From the NCBI RefSeq assembly GCF_013085465.1, contig NZ_CP049838.1, positions 5,146,001-5,210,000 of the forward strand: a DNA stretch of 64,000 nt. The letters are read 5' to 3'. Each line of letters begins with the position of its first letter. Position 1 is the stretch's first letter. The DNA comes from Streptomyces asoensis (GTDB taxonomy: Bacteria > Actinomycetota > Actinomycetes > Streptomycetales > Streptomycetaceae). Positions 53,318 through 61,665 of this stretch are shown here, in pieces. Under the pieces are notes generated by a model, which had not been told where the DNA came from, did no database searches, and was given only the letters and a program-made list of their open reading frames with translations. The position numbers and the translations under genes are program-made.

Positions 53318-53764
53318 TCAGCGGATACGGTGTCCCGTCGCGTCCTCCTGCGTGTAGAAGCGGTAGAACAGCGTCACGAAGACGCCTGCCGAGACCGCCA
53401 GGGACATCCCCACGGAGCGCAGGACGGCCGCGCCGGTCTCGCTGTAGAGGAAGCCGAAGGCGCAGCCGGCGAACGCCGTCCACAGCAGGGCGTGCAGCTC
53501 GCGCCGCATGTGTGGGGCCAGGGCGTGGATGCCCATCCACAGGGCCGCGAACACGATCGCGCTCACGAAGCCGAGCAGGAGGTTCCAGCCGGTGATGGGG
53601 CCTCCGGAGCGGTTGTTGGCCGCGACCCAGTAGCCGTAGACGAGCCCCAGTGCCACGGGTGTCGTCCACTCCGCGGCCCGGTGGGCGCGTTCGCTGAAGA
53701 CGTCGGGTGTACGGGACCGTGCGGACGGTGTCCGTACGCCTGACGTGGGTGCCGCATGAGCCAT
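53318..53764 (-). CDS. Small membrane protein, unknown function
   Basis: A 148-aa protein with four hydrophobic helices: TTPVALGLVYGYWVAANN, GWNLLLGFVSAIVFAALWMG, LLWTAFAGCAFGFLYS and LAVSAGVFVTLFYRFY. A hydrophilic N-terminal 30 residues precede them. No family is recognised. ATG 53764 has AGGAG at eight bases. It is divergent from the SpoIIE phosphatase gene at 53910. Confidence 0.7.
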   Translation of the reverse strand: MAHAAPTSGVRTPSARSRTPDVFSERAHRAAEWTTPVALGLVYGYWVAANNRSGGPITGWNLLLGFVSAIVFAALWMGIHALAPHMRRELHALLWTAFAGCAFGFLYSETGAAVLRSVGMSLAVSAGVFVTLFYRFYTQEDATGHRIR

Positions 53765-53909
53765 GAGAGCACTCCTCTCTCCTCGCCCCCGCCTTCCAGG
53801 GCACACCTGGGCGGGGGCGGTGGCAAGTCGGGTGCGGCGGTTTCCTGCGCCGGGTCCGTGCGCCGGTTCCCCGGATGCGGGCGCTCCGCCCCCGTGTTTC
53901 GCTGACCTC

Positions 53910-55235
53910 ATGGAGTCCGGCGGTCACGGCCTGCTCGACCGCTATCCGCGGGCCCGGCGCCGGGACGTCCTCCAGCGGCACCAGCTGCTCCAGATCCGGG
54001 GCCGCAGCGTCACCTGGCTGGTTCCGCTGGTGATGCTCGTCGCCATCACCTACGCCGACTTCAACACCACCGGCGAGTTCCGCATCGTCTCCTGGTGCGT
54101 CTTCGTCGCCGCCATCGCCGCCGCGCTCTGCGGGGTGTGGACGACGGCGCTCTTCGCGGCGCTCGCCCTGCTCACCTACGCCACCAGCGACGCCGCCTGG
54201 CCGTCCGAGTACCGGGAGGGCGCGGCCGACTTCGTGCTGGTGCTCGTCGGCGGTGTGCTGTCCGTGCTCGCCGCGTCGGTCCGGGTGCGCGCCGAGCGGC
54301 GGATGCTGCACATGATGCACATCGCCGAGACGACCCGTCGTACGGTGCTGCGTCCGCTGCCGCCGCGCTGGGGCGGCCTCGACCACGCGGCGGTCTATCT
54401 GGCCGCCGACGCCGAGGCCCGGGTGGGCGGCGACTTCTACGACATCCAGCCCGGCCCGCACGGCACCCGGGTCCTCCTCGGTGACGTACAGGGCAAGGGG
54501 CTGGGCGCGGTGGAGGCGGCCGCCGCGCTGCTGGGCACCTTCCGCGAGGCCGCGTACCACGAGGCGGACCTGGCGACCGTGGCCGACCGGCTGGAGACCC
54601 GGATGCGACGGCACCGTGCGCACACCGCGGCCCTCGGGTGGGCGGACGGCGACCGCTTCGCCACGGCCGTGCTGATCGGGTTCCCCGGCCGCGGGAACGG
54701 GGTGGACGGGGAGAACGGGTTGGAGGGGGAGAACGGGGTGGCCGTGGGGGAGCAGGGCGTGGTCGAGATCGTCGGGTTCGGGCACGAGCCGACGCTCGCG
54801 GTCGGCGGGCCCGAGGGCGTACGGGCCCTGCCGAACGGCGAGGGGCTCCCCCTCGGCCTCGGTGAGCTCGTCGCGCAGGACGACGGGACCCCGCCGGTGC
54901 TGCGGGTGGCCGTGGCCCCCGGTGAGACGCTGCTGCTGGTCACCGACGGGGTGACCGAGGCGCGGGACGGCGCCGGGGAGTTCTACCCGCTGGCCGAGGA
55001 GGTCGCGGCAGGCCTCGCCCGCGATCCGCGGACGGCCGAGCCGGGCCGGCTGGTGGCCTTCGTACGGGACGGCACGCTGCGGCACTGCCGAGGGCGTCTC
55101 GCCGACGACACGACGGTCTTCGCGGTGCGGCCCGTGACACCCGTGGCGTCTATGACGCCGGGGCCGCCTGTGCCGTCCGGGCCATCGGGGCCGCCGCCCG
55201 ACGAAGGCCCCGTAGAGGGACGTTTGCAGGCCTGA
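53910..55235 (+). CDS. Membrane-anchored SpoIIE/PP2C phosphatase
   Basis: A 441-aa protein with three N-terminal membrane helices (WLVPLVMLVAITYADF, CVFVAAIAAALCGVWTTALF, FVLVLVGGVLSVLAASV). A short coiled linker and a SpoIIE-type phosphatase domain follow: RVGGDFYDIQPGPHGTRVLL, GDVQGKGLGAVEAAAAL, LLLVTDGVTEARDGAGEF, with the metal-binding Asp residues. It would act on an anti-anti-sigma factor from the membrane. The ATG at 53910 lacks a strong ribosome site. An acidic GENGLEGENG insert is a short repeat. It is followed closely by the repeat-rich 602-aa gene. Confidence 0.88.
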   Translation: MESGGHGLLDRYPRARRRDVLQRHQLLQIRGRSVTWLVPLVMLVAITYADFNTTGEFRIVSWCVFVAAIAAALCGVWTTALFAALALLTYATSDAAWPSEYREGAADFVLVLVGGVLSVLAASVRVRAERRMLHMMHIAETTRRTVLRPLPPRWGGLDHAAVYLAADAEARVGGDFYDIQPGPHGTRVLLGDVQGKGLGAVEAAAALLGTFREAAYHEADLATVADRLETRMRRHRAHTAALGWADGDRFATAVLIGFPGRGNGVDGENGLEGENGVAVGEQGVVEIVGFGHEPTLAVGGPEGVRALPNGEGLPLGLGELVAQDDGTPPVLRVAVAPGETLLLVTDGVTEARDGAGEFYPLAEEVAAGLARDPRTAEPGRLVAFVRDGTLRHCRGRLADDTTVFAVRPVTPVASMTPGPPVPSGPSGPPPDEGPVEGRLQA

Positions 55236-55298
55236 GGCCCCCCTTTGCACCCGCAGCGGTTACGGTGCTGACGTACGTGATCGACAGGGGAGGGGACC

Positions 55299-57107
55299 AT
55301 GCGGGAGGGGACCATGCCCGGAACCGTGCTGCTGCTCGCGGCCTCGCCCATGGGCAAGGGGTGTCTGGTGGACGCGGCCTCCGTGCTCCCCGTGCTCGCG
55401 GCCGTGCCGCCTCCCGTGCTGGCCGGCACCGACACCGCGAACGTCGTCGAACTCGCCGATCCGCTGGACCCGCAGGCCGTTCTCACCCGGCTGCGGGCCG
55501 CCGCGGTGGCCCCCGGGCCGCTCACCCTGTTCGTCGCGGGTCAGCTCCAGCTCGACCGGCGGCAACGGCTGCCCCACCTGGCGCTCGCCCGTACGACGCC
55601 CCCGACCGTGCGGTACACGGCGTTCCCGTGGCACTGGTTCCGGGAGGAGCTGCGGCTGCGGGCGCCCGGCGCCACGACCGTGGTGCTCGATCTGCGCGCG
55701 GACCCGGAGACCTGGGACTGGCTGCGGGGTGACCAGGCCGCCCTGGACTGCGGGCCCGCGGTGGCCGTCTACGGGCGGATCGCGCCGCCACCGGGCCGCC
55801 GCTCCGTGGCCGCGCCCTCGTACATGAGGGCGGTCGCGACGATACTGCGCAGCGGTGGCCGTCCGGCGATCGAACGGTTGCACCAGGCGGCGCTGGCCCG
55901 CATCGCGGGAGACGGCGAGGTCGGCGACCTGGTACTCACCCCCTGGACCCGCCCCACCCCCTCCGACGCCCGTGCCACCTCCGACCCACCTGCCACCTCC
56001 GGCCCACCTGCCACCTCCGGCCCACCTGCCACCTCCGGCCCACCTGCCACCTCTGGCGTGCCTGCCGTTTCCGGCGCCCCTGGCGTGCTTGCCGCGTCCG
56101 GCGTGCCTGTCGCCCCGCGAGCACCGCTGGCGTCGGTTGCACCGGCGGTTTCGGGCGTGGCTGTCGTCTCGGGTGCGCCGCTGGCGTCGGTTGCACCGGC
56201 GGTTTCGGGTGTGCCTGTCGTCTCGGGTGCACCGCTGGCGTCGGTTGCACCGGCGGTTTCGGGCGTGGCTGTCGTCTCGGGTGCGCCGCTGGCGTCGGTT
56301 GCACCGGCGGTTTCGGGCGTGCCTGTCGTCTCGGGTGCACCGCTGGCGTCGGTCGCACCGGCCACTTCCGGCGCCCCCGTCGCCCCGCGAGCACCGCTCG
56401 CGTCGGTTGCACCGGCCGCTTCCGGCGTGGCTGCCGCGTCCGGCGAACCTGTCGCCTCGGGTGCACTTCTTGCCTCGGCCGTGCCCGCCGCTACCGGCGT
56501 ATCCGCCGCCTCGGGAAAACCTCTCGCCTCGGTCGTGCCCGCAGCTCGCGGCGCATCCGGCGCCCCGGGCGCACCTCTCGCCTCAGCTGCACCTGCCACT
56601 TCTGGCGCACCTGTCGCCTCCGGCGCGCCCACCGCCCCCGGCGTACCAGCCCCCTCCGGCGTACCCGCCGCCCCCGGCACACCTGTCGACCCCCACGTCG
56701 CCATTTCCACCGCCGTGCGGGACGGGCGGCACGGTGATGCCGATGGGATCGCCGCGCGGCTCGAGGAGGAGGCGGCCGCGGCGTGCGGGGCCGGGTCCGA
56801 GGAGGCGTTGCACTGGGGTGAGGTGCGGGCGGATCTGGCGATGTTCGCGGGGGACGCCGAGCGCAGTTGCCGCACCTGGATGGCGGTCGCCGTCGCCCGG
56901 CTGGAGGCGGGGCAGCCGGTCGACGCGCCCGCCGTGGAGGCGGCGGTCGACCGGGCGCACCACCAGTGGGGGCGGATCCCCGACGTGCCGCGGGCCCGCG
57001 CCCTGGGCCCCGCGATCGCGCAGCTGCGCGGCCGGGTGCCGGGCCGCCGCGAGGGCGCGCTGGACCACGTCAGGCAACAGTTGCGGCAGCTTCAGACGCA
57101 GGGCTGA
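55299..57107 (+). CDS. Hypothetical 602-aa protein with long Ala/Pro/Val repeat region
   Basis: The first ~200 residues form an alpha/beta domain (TVLLLAASPMGKGCLVDAAS, PLTLFVAGQLQLDRRQRLPH, TVRYTAFPWHWFREELRLRA). A ~250-residue repeat region follows, and a C-terminal ~130-residue helical domain (DADGIAARLEEEAAAACG, SEEALHWGEVRADLAMFAGD). No family is recognised. The repeat has PATSGP units and an 18-residue unit APLASVAPAVSGVAVVSG. Two possible starts, ATG 55299 and ATG 55314, each follow a duplicated GGGAGGGGACCATGC. The terminal domains look conserved. Confidence 0.72.
   Translation: MREGTMPGTVLLLAASPMGKGCLVDAASVLPVLAAVPPPVLAGTDTANVVELADPLDPQAVLTRLRAAAVAPGPLTLFVAGQLQLDRRQRLPHLALARTTPPTVRYTAFPWHWFREELRLRAPGATTVVLDLRADPETWDWLRGDQAALDCGPAVAVYGRIAPPPGRRSVAAPSYMRAVATILRSGGRPAIERLHQAALARIAGDGEVGDLVLTPWTRPTPSDARATSDPPATSGPPATSGPPATSGPPATSGVPAVSGAPGVLAASGVPVAPRAPLASVAPAVSGVAVVSGAPLASVAPAVSGVPVVSGAPLASVAPAVSGVAVVSGAPLASVAPAVSGVPVVSGAPLASVAPATSGAPVAPRAPLASVAPAASGVAAASGEPVASGALLASAVPAATGVSAASGKPLASVVPAARGASGAPGAPLASAAPATSGAPVASGAPTAPGVPAPSGVPAAPGTPVDPHVAISTAVRDGRHGDADGIAARLEEEAAAACGAGSEEALHWGEVRADLAMFAGDAERSCRTWMAVAVARLEAGQPVDAPAVEAAVDRAHHQWGRIPDVPRARALGPAIAQLRGRVPGRREGALDHVRQQLRQLQTQG
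55977..56050 (+). repeat. 18-bp tandem repeat (PATSGP)
   Basis: Four to five copies of CCACCTGCCACCTCCGGC lie in the 602-aa gene. Confidence 0.85.
56121..56400 (+). repeat. 54-bp tandem repeat, about 5 copies
   Basis: Units begin GCACCGCTGGCGTCGGTTGC. The alternation of VAVV and VPVV codons shows a 108-base higher-order period, so amplification occurred in two-unit steps. Confidence 0.85.
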
Positions 57108-57173
57108 GCCGCCTCGGCGGTGAAGCGGCCGCCGACCGGACGGCTGGGGGAGTTCGAGGCGCCCGACGGCGCC

Positions 57174-57344
57174 CTAGCGGCGCTCCGCCGTCTCGTGTCG
57201 GGCCGTCGGGGAGGTCGGTCCGGCGTCCGTCGCTCTGGCCGGGCCCGCGTTTGCCGCGGTGATCAGGGCCGTCACGGCCAGGACCGCCGCGGCGACGGCC
57301 CTGACATAGGGCGCGGAAGGGCGTGCGGATGTGCGTCCGGGCAC
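57174..57344 (-). CDS. Small secreted peptide (56 aa), divergent from XRE-TPR regulator
   Basis: GTG 57344 with GAGGT five bases before it opens a frame ending at TAG 57174. The product reads VPGRTSARPSAPYVRAVAAA, then VLAVTALITAANAGPARATD, ending in SPTARHETAERR. This is a short Sec-type signal peptide with cleavage likely after ARA, which leaves a hydrophilic ~18-residue C-terminal peptide. The gene is divergent from an XRE regulator with TPR repeats, across a TTAAGCATGCTTAA palindrome. That pairing resembles peptide-responsive RRNPP systems of Firmicutes, but export and re-import are not shown. The family is unrecognised. Confidence 0.6.
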   Translation of the reverse strand: MPGRTSARPSAPYVRAVAAAVLAVTALITAANAGPARATDAGPTSPTARHETAERR

Positions 57345-57391
57345 GGCTACCTCGCAACGTCGGCGACTGCGATACTCACGACAGCCAGCTA

Positions 57392-57405
57392 TTAAGCATG
57401 CTTAA
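57392..57405. promoter_or_regulatory. Palindromic operator TTAAGCATGCTTAA
   Basis: A perfect 14-bp AT-rich palindrome, striking in this GC-rich setting, stands between the divergent peptide and XRE-TPR genes. GTTTAAC follows 7 bases on. It is a likely binding site of the regulator. Confidence 0.7.
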
Positions 57406-57475
57406 CTCGCCGTTTAACCTAGGGGCTGAGATAGTCCAACGGCAAGAGGTACAGGGGTAGTTGGGGGAGTCGGGC

Positions 57476-58819
57476 GTGGGAGAGCGGGACGAGCCGGAGG
57501 TCGTCGGTCGCCGGGTGCAACGGTTGCGGGTCGAACGGGGGCTGACACAGCGGCAGTTGGCCGAGCCGACGTACACCCCCGCCTATGTCTCCACCCTGGA
57601 GGCCGGCCGGGTGCGGCCCTCCGACGAGGCGCTCAAACACATCGCCGAGCGGCTCGGCGTCGACTTCGAGGAGCTGGCGACCGGTCGGCCCGCCCGCCTC
57701 GTCACCGATCTGCGGCTCCGTCTCACCGAGGCCCAGCGGGCGCTGGCCACCGGGGCGGCCGAGGAGGCGGCCCTCCAGTACACCGGGCTGCTCGCGGAGG
57801 CGCAGGAGCACGGGCTGATGGAGGAGCAGGCCACCGCGCTGCTCGGTCTCGGGGAGTGCGGGATCGACACGGGAGACCTGGACACGGCCCTGCGCTGCTT
57901 CGAGCGCGCCGAGGCCGCTCTCGCGCACGCGCCGCTCCCCGCCCGCGTCCCCGCCCTGCGCGGCCGCGCCGTCGCCCACTACCTCGCCGGTGAACTCCGT
58001 TACGCCGTCTACCTGCTGGAATCCACCCTCGACGAGCTCAACCGGGGTGGGCTGCACGACCCCGACGCGCTGCTCCTCCTCTACGCCTCCGTCATCGGCC
58101 CGTACATGGACATGGGCGCCCAGGCCCGCGCCGCGCAGGCCGCCGAGTTCGCCCTCGCCCTCGCGCCCCAGGTCGGCGACCCCGCCCTGGTCGCCCGTAT
58201 GCACCGGTCCGTCGCCCGCACCCTGCTCGCCGAGGGCCGCCTGGCGGAGGCCGACTCCTCGCTGGCCAAGGCGTCCGAGCTCTACCGTCAGCTCCAGCTC
58301 CGTACCGAACTCGCCAACTGCCACTGGATGCGCGGCTACGTCTACGCGCAGAACGGCGAACTGGAGCGCGCCGAGGACGAGTTGAAGCAGGCCCAGGCCA
58401 TGCTCTCCGCTCAGCGCGCCGCGCTCTACAGCAGCCAGGTCGCCGTCGAGCTGGCCGACGTCCTGCACCGGCGGGGCAAGTCGGAGGAGGCCGCCGCGCT
58501 GCTGCACACCGTCCTCGGGGATCTGTCGCCCGAGCGCGGCGCCGTGCACTCCGCGGGGGCGCACCGGCTGCTCGGGATCATCGCCGAGGACGCGCGGGAC
58601 ACGGAGGCGGCGGAGGAGCACTATGTGCGCGCTCTCAGCCTGCTGGAGCGGGCGGGGGCGGCGGGGGATCTCGCCGATCTGTGCCGGATGCTGGGGGATC
58701 TGTTGCGGCGTACGGGTCGGGTGGAGGCGGCGTTGGACGCGTACCGGACGGGACTCGGGCACCGTACGGCGCCGGGGACGACGACCCTGGGGCCGGCGCC
58801 CGCGCAGCCTCCGCTCTAG
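57476..58819 (+). CDS. XRE-family regulator with TPR sensor domain
   Basis: A 447-aa regulator. The N-terminal XRE helix-turn-helix is VQRLRVERGLTQRQLAEPTY then TPAYVSTLEAGRVRPSDEAL. After residue 85 the protein is a solenoid of TPR-like helix pairs (ALQYTGLLAEAQEHGL, LGLGECGIDTGDLDTALRCF, ERAEDELKQAQAML, EEHYVRALSLLERAG). TPR repeats behind XRE domains bind peptides in the RRNPP class. GTG 57476 has GGGGGAG at six bases; TTG 57461 is also in frame. It is divergent from the 56-aa secreted peptide. Confidence 0.87.
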   Translation: MGERDEPEVVGRRVQRLRVERGLTQRQLAEPTYTPAYVSTLEAGRVRPSDEALKHIAERLGVDFEELATGRPARLVTDLRLRLTEAQRALATGAAEEAALQYTGLLAEAQEHGLMEEQATALLGLGECGIDTGDLDTALRCFERAEAALAHAPLPARVPALRGRAVAHYLAGELRYAVYLLESTLDELNRGGLHDPDALLLLYASVIGPYMDMGAQARAAQAAEFALALAPQVGDPALVARMHRSVARTLLAEGRLAEADSSLAKASELYRQLQLRTELANCHWMRGYVYAQNGELERAEDELKQAQAMLSAQRAALYSSQVAVELADVLHRRGKSEEAAALLHTVLGDLSPERGAVHSAGAHRLLGIIAEDARDTEAAEEHYVRALSLLERAGAAGDLADLCRMLGDLLRRTGRVEAALDAYRTGLGHRTAPGTTTLGPAPAQPPL

Positions 58820-58826
58820 TTTTCTC

Positions 58827-58857
58827 GCCCCCGCCCCCGCCCCCGCCCCCGCCCCCG
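58827..58857. repeat. GCCCCC hexamer tract
   Basis: Five copies of GCCCCC follow the XRE-TPR stop. Confidence 0.8.
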
Positions 58858-58879
58858 CCGCCACTGCCCGTTCCATCCC

Positions 58880-58950
58880 CGGGGGCTGCGCCCCCAGACC
58901 CCCGCCTTCGGCCTGAACGGCCTCGTCCTCAAGCGCCGGACGGGCTGGAA
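58880..58950. repeat. Streptomyces interspersed intergenic element
   Basis: GGGGGCTGCGCCCCCAGACC is followed by CTCGTCCTCAAGCGCCGGAC and GGGCTGGAA. This wording recurs in many Streptomyces intergenic regions from memory. It is hairpin-forming and may act as a terminator. Confidence 0.6.
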
Positions 58951-58992
58951 GGGGGACGGGGTCACAGCGTTCTCACTGGTGAGGGCGTTAGC

Positions 58993-60009
58993 GTGCGCCA
59001 CGTGGAGAACCAACGGACTGTGGCCGACGGCCTGCGGGTCGTCGTGCGCGCGTCCGTGTACGCCGTGCTCGGTGGTGTCGCGCTCGTTGCCATCGCGACC
59101 GTCGTGTCCGTCCTCGGGCCGCTGCTCGCGCTCGACCTCTACACCCCGCCGGTGGCCGCCTGGTGGACGGTGTTCACCGCCGTCGCCGTCCAGGGGGTGC
59201 CCTTCCTTCTGCTCGGTACGGTCGTCTCGGCGGCGATCGGCGCGTTCGTGCCGGAGCGGGTGTTCCGGCGGCTGCTGCCGCGCAACCCCGCGCTCGCCGT
59301 GCCGGTGGCCGGTATCGCCGGGGTCGTGCTGCCCGGCTGCGAGTGCGCCTCCGTGCCGGTGGCCGGGAGCCTGATGCGGCGCGGGGTCGCCCCGGCGGCC
59401 GCCCTCGCCTTCCTGCTCTCCGCGCCCGCGATCAACCCGGTCGTGCTCGTCGCGACCTCCATCGCCTTCCCGGGCCAGCCGAAGATGGTCCTGGCCCGGC
59501 TGCTCGCCTCGCTCGGCACCGCCGTGGTGATGGGCTGGCTGTGGGCGCGGTTCGGGAAGGAGAAGTGGCTGCGGCTGCCCGGGCGCGGCACCCCGTCGGC
59601 CCACGCCACCGGCCTCCGCGCCTTCCTCACCGGACTTCAGCACGACTTCCTGCACGCGGGCGGCTTCCTGGTGCTGGGCGCGGCGGCCGCGGCGACCTTC
59701 AACATCGCGGTCCCGCGCTCGGTCCTCGACGTCTTCACCGGGTCGCCCTGGCTCGCGGTGCCGCTGCTGGCCGTACTGGCCGTCGTGCTGTGCGTGTGCA
59801 GCGAGGCCGACGCCTTCGTCGCCGCCTCCCTGAGCGCCTTCCCGCCCACCGCACGGCTGGCGTTCATGGTGGTGGGCCCGATGGTGGACCTGAAGCTGCT
59901 CGCCCTCCAGGCGGGCACCTTCGGCCGGTCCTTCGCCGTACGGTTCGCGTCGGCGACCTGGGTGGTGGCCGTGGCCGCCAGTGTCCTCGTGGGGTGGTGG
60001 CTGCTGTGA
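58993..60009 (+). CDS. Permease (UPF0718/DUF318 family)
   Basis: A 338-aa membrane protein with eight or so helices. The family signatures are VVLPGCECASVPVAGSLMRR and FLLSAPAINPVVLVATSIAF in the first half and VCSEADAFVAASLSA in the second. The Cys pair (CEC) may bind metal. The family includes YcgR-like and arsenic-related permeases; the partner downstream is of the TIGR03943/YcgQ type. GTG 58993 has GAGGG at seven bases; a GTG at 59002 is next in frame. The stop overlaps the next start by GTGA. No Zur box is seen. Confidence 0.85.
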   Translation: MRHVENQRTVADGLRVVVRASVYAVLGGVALVAIATVVSVLGPLLALDLYTPPVAAWWTVFTAVAVQGVPFLLLGTVVSAAIGAFVPERVFRRLLPRNPALAVPVAGIAGVVLPGCECASVPVAGSLMRRGVAPAAALAFLLSAPAINPVVLVATSIAFPGQPKMVLARLLASLGTAVVMGWLWARFGKEKWLRLPGRGTPSAHATGLRAFLTGLQHDFLHAGGFLVLGAAAAATFNIAVPRSVLDVFTGSPWLAVPLLAVLAVVLCVCSEADAFVAASLSAFPPTARLAFMVVGPMVDLKLLALQAGTFGRSFAVRFASATWVVAVAASVLVGWWLL

Positions 60010-60776
60010 GGCGGTACGGACCGGCGGCGCTGCTCCTCCTGACGGGCGGCGCGGTCCTGCGGATCACCCTCTTCGGCGACCTGTACCTGCGCTATGTGCA
60101 GGCGGGCCTGCGCCCCTACCTGATCGTGTCCGGGGTCGCGCTGGTGCTGCTGGGCGTCGTGACGGCGATCCTGTGCCACCACACGCCCAGCCCGCACGAG
60201 GACGCCCACGACAAGGACACCCACGACGAGGGCGACGACGGGTTCGCCGGTCACGAGGGGCACTCCCACGGCCCCGCCGGGCCCCGCGTCGCCTGGCTGC
60301 TCACGCTGCCCGCCCTCGCCCTCCTCCTCTTCCCGCCCCCGGCCCTCGGCTCCTACAGCGCCGGCCGCGAGGCCGCCCAGCGGGCCGCGCAGGGCGTCGG
60401 CACCTTCCCGGCGCTCCCGGCGGGGAACCCGGTCGAGCTGACGGTCGCCGGGTTCAGCTCGCGCGCGATCTACGACAGCGGACGCTCGCTGAAGGGCCGT
60501 ACCGTCCGGCTGACCGGCTTCGTCACCCACGGCGACGACGGCACCTGGTACGTCACCCGCCTCCTCGTGACCTGCTGCGCCGCCGACGCCACCACCGGCA
60601 AGGTCGAGATCCGGGACGCGGACGACGACGCCCTGCCCGCCGACACCTGGGTCACCGTCACCGGCACCTGGCGTCCGAAGGGCACGCTCGGCTCTGACGC
60701 GGCCTGGCCGCCGGTCCTGGACGCGGCCACGGTCACGCGGGTGAAACAGCCGGCGGATCCGTACGAGAAGCCGTAG
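60006..60776 (+). CDS. TIGR03943 family membrane protein
   Basis: A 256-aa protein with two N-terminal helices (ALLLLTGGAVLRITLFGDLY, YLIVSGVALVLLGVVTAILC), a His/Asp-rich loop (HDKDTHDEGDD and HEGHSHGP) and a third helix (LLTLPALALLLFPPPAL). An extracytoplasmic OB-like domain follows (RTVRLTGFVTHGDDGTWYV then TRLLVTCCAADAT). The His-rich loop suggests metal handling. The start GTG 60006 overlaps the permease stop, so the two are coupled. This pairing is standard for the family and resembles YcgR/YcgQ. Confidence 0.87.
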   Translation: MRRYGPAALLLLTGGAVLRITLFGDLYLRYVQAGLRPYLIVSGVALVLLGVVTAILCHHTPSPHEDAHDKDTHDEGDDGFAGHEGHSHGPAGPRVAWLLTLPALALLLFPPPALGSYSAGREAAQRAAQGVGTFPALPAGNPVELTVAGFSSRAIYDSGRSLKGRTVRLTGFVTHGDDGTWYVTRLLVTCCAADATTGKVEIRDADDDALPADTWVTVTGTWRPKGTLGSDAAWPPVLDAATVTRVKQPADPYEKP

Positions 60777-60859
60777 GTCGAGGCCGGTTCTGCCGGTGAG
60801 CGAGGGGTACCCGGCGCACCACGAGAGGTGAGCTGGCTCGTCGACGGAGGTGATGGCAG

Positions 60860-61591
60860 GTGATGACCATGGGCCGCCGGGATCGGGACCGGGTCGCCGA
60901 AGTCATCGCCGAGGAGATCCGGGGCGCCGGTCCGCGGGAGGTGCCGCAGCGGCTGTGCGACGCCGTGCTGAAGCTGCTGCCGGTGAGCGGGGCCTGCATG
61001 GCACTGCGCGGCGACGGGATTCCGGTGCCGCTGAGCGCGAGCGGTGAGCGGGCCGCGTATGTGATGGAGATGCAGGTCACCCTGGGGGACGGGCCCTGCC
61101 TCGAGGCGGCCGAGACCGGTTCGGTGGTCTCCGCCCCGGACCTGATGTCGAGCCGGGACGCCTGCCGCTGGCCGGTGTTCGCCCAGCAGGCGGCGGCCCT
61201 CGGGGTGCGGTCGGTGTACGCGCTGCCGCTGGGCGACCCCGCGGTGTGCGTGGGCACCCTCGATCTCTACCGGGACGTGCCGGGCGAGCTCGCCGCCGAG
61301 GAGGTCCGCACGGCGCGGGTGGTGGCCGAGATCGTGACGGATGCGCTGGTGGCGCTGCCGAGGGCCGAGTCGGACGACCCGGACGACATCGGCTGCTGGC
61401 TCAGCCCGCTGGCCACCGACCACGACGATGTGTACCGGGCCATCGGGATGGTGATGGCCCAGCTCGGCGTCGCCGCGGACGAGGCGCTGTCGCTGCTGCG
61501 CGGCCACGCCTTCGCCAAGAGCCGTACGGTGCTGGAGCTGTCCCACGAGGTGGTCGCACTGCGGACACGCTTCGACGACCTGCCCCTCTGA
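60860..61591 (+). CDS. GAF-ANTAR domain protein
   Basis: A 243-aa sensor/antiterminator. The GAF domain (about 25-160: LLPVSGACMALRGDGIPVPL, TLGDGPCLEAAETGSVVSAP, DLYRDVPGELAAEEV) precedes a C-terminal ANTAR RNA-binding domain (IGMVMAQLGVAADEALSLLR then GHAFAKSRTVLELSHEVV). ANTAR proteins bind paired hexaloop RNA hairpins to prevent termination. GTG 60860 has GGAGGT at eight bases; ATG 60863 and 60869 are also possible. No target hairpin pair is obvious nearby. A 70-base repeat tract follows the stop. Confidence 0.87.
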   Translation: MMTMGRRDRDRVAEVIAEEIRGAGPREVPQRLCDAVLKLLPVSGACMALRGDGIPVPLSASGERAAYVMEMQVTLGDGPCLEAAETGSVVSAPDLMSSRDACRWPVFAQQAAALGVRSVYALPLGDPAVCVGTLDLYRDVPGELAAEEVRTARVVAEIVTDALVALPRAESDDPDDIGCWLSPLATDHDDVYRAIGMVMAQLGVAADEALSLLRGHAFAKSRTVLELSHEVVALRTRFDDLPL

Positions 61592-61593
61592 GC

Positions 61594-61664
61594 CGACCGG
61601 CACCCCGACCGGCGACCGGCACTCCGACCGGCACTCCGACCAGCGACCAGCACTCCGATCGGCA
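61594..61664. repeat. Degenerate CGACCGGCACTC tandem repeat
   Basis: Degenerate 11-12 base units (ccgaccggcac[tc]) fill the space between the convergent ANTAR and lipoprotein genes. Confidence 0.7.
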
Positions 61665-61665
61665 C

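Noticed and set aside
55977..56400. CRISPR or minisatellite outside genes
   Set aside because: All units stay in the frame of the 602-aa protein with codon-position bias, so they are coding repeats.
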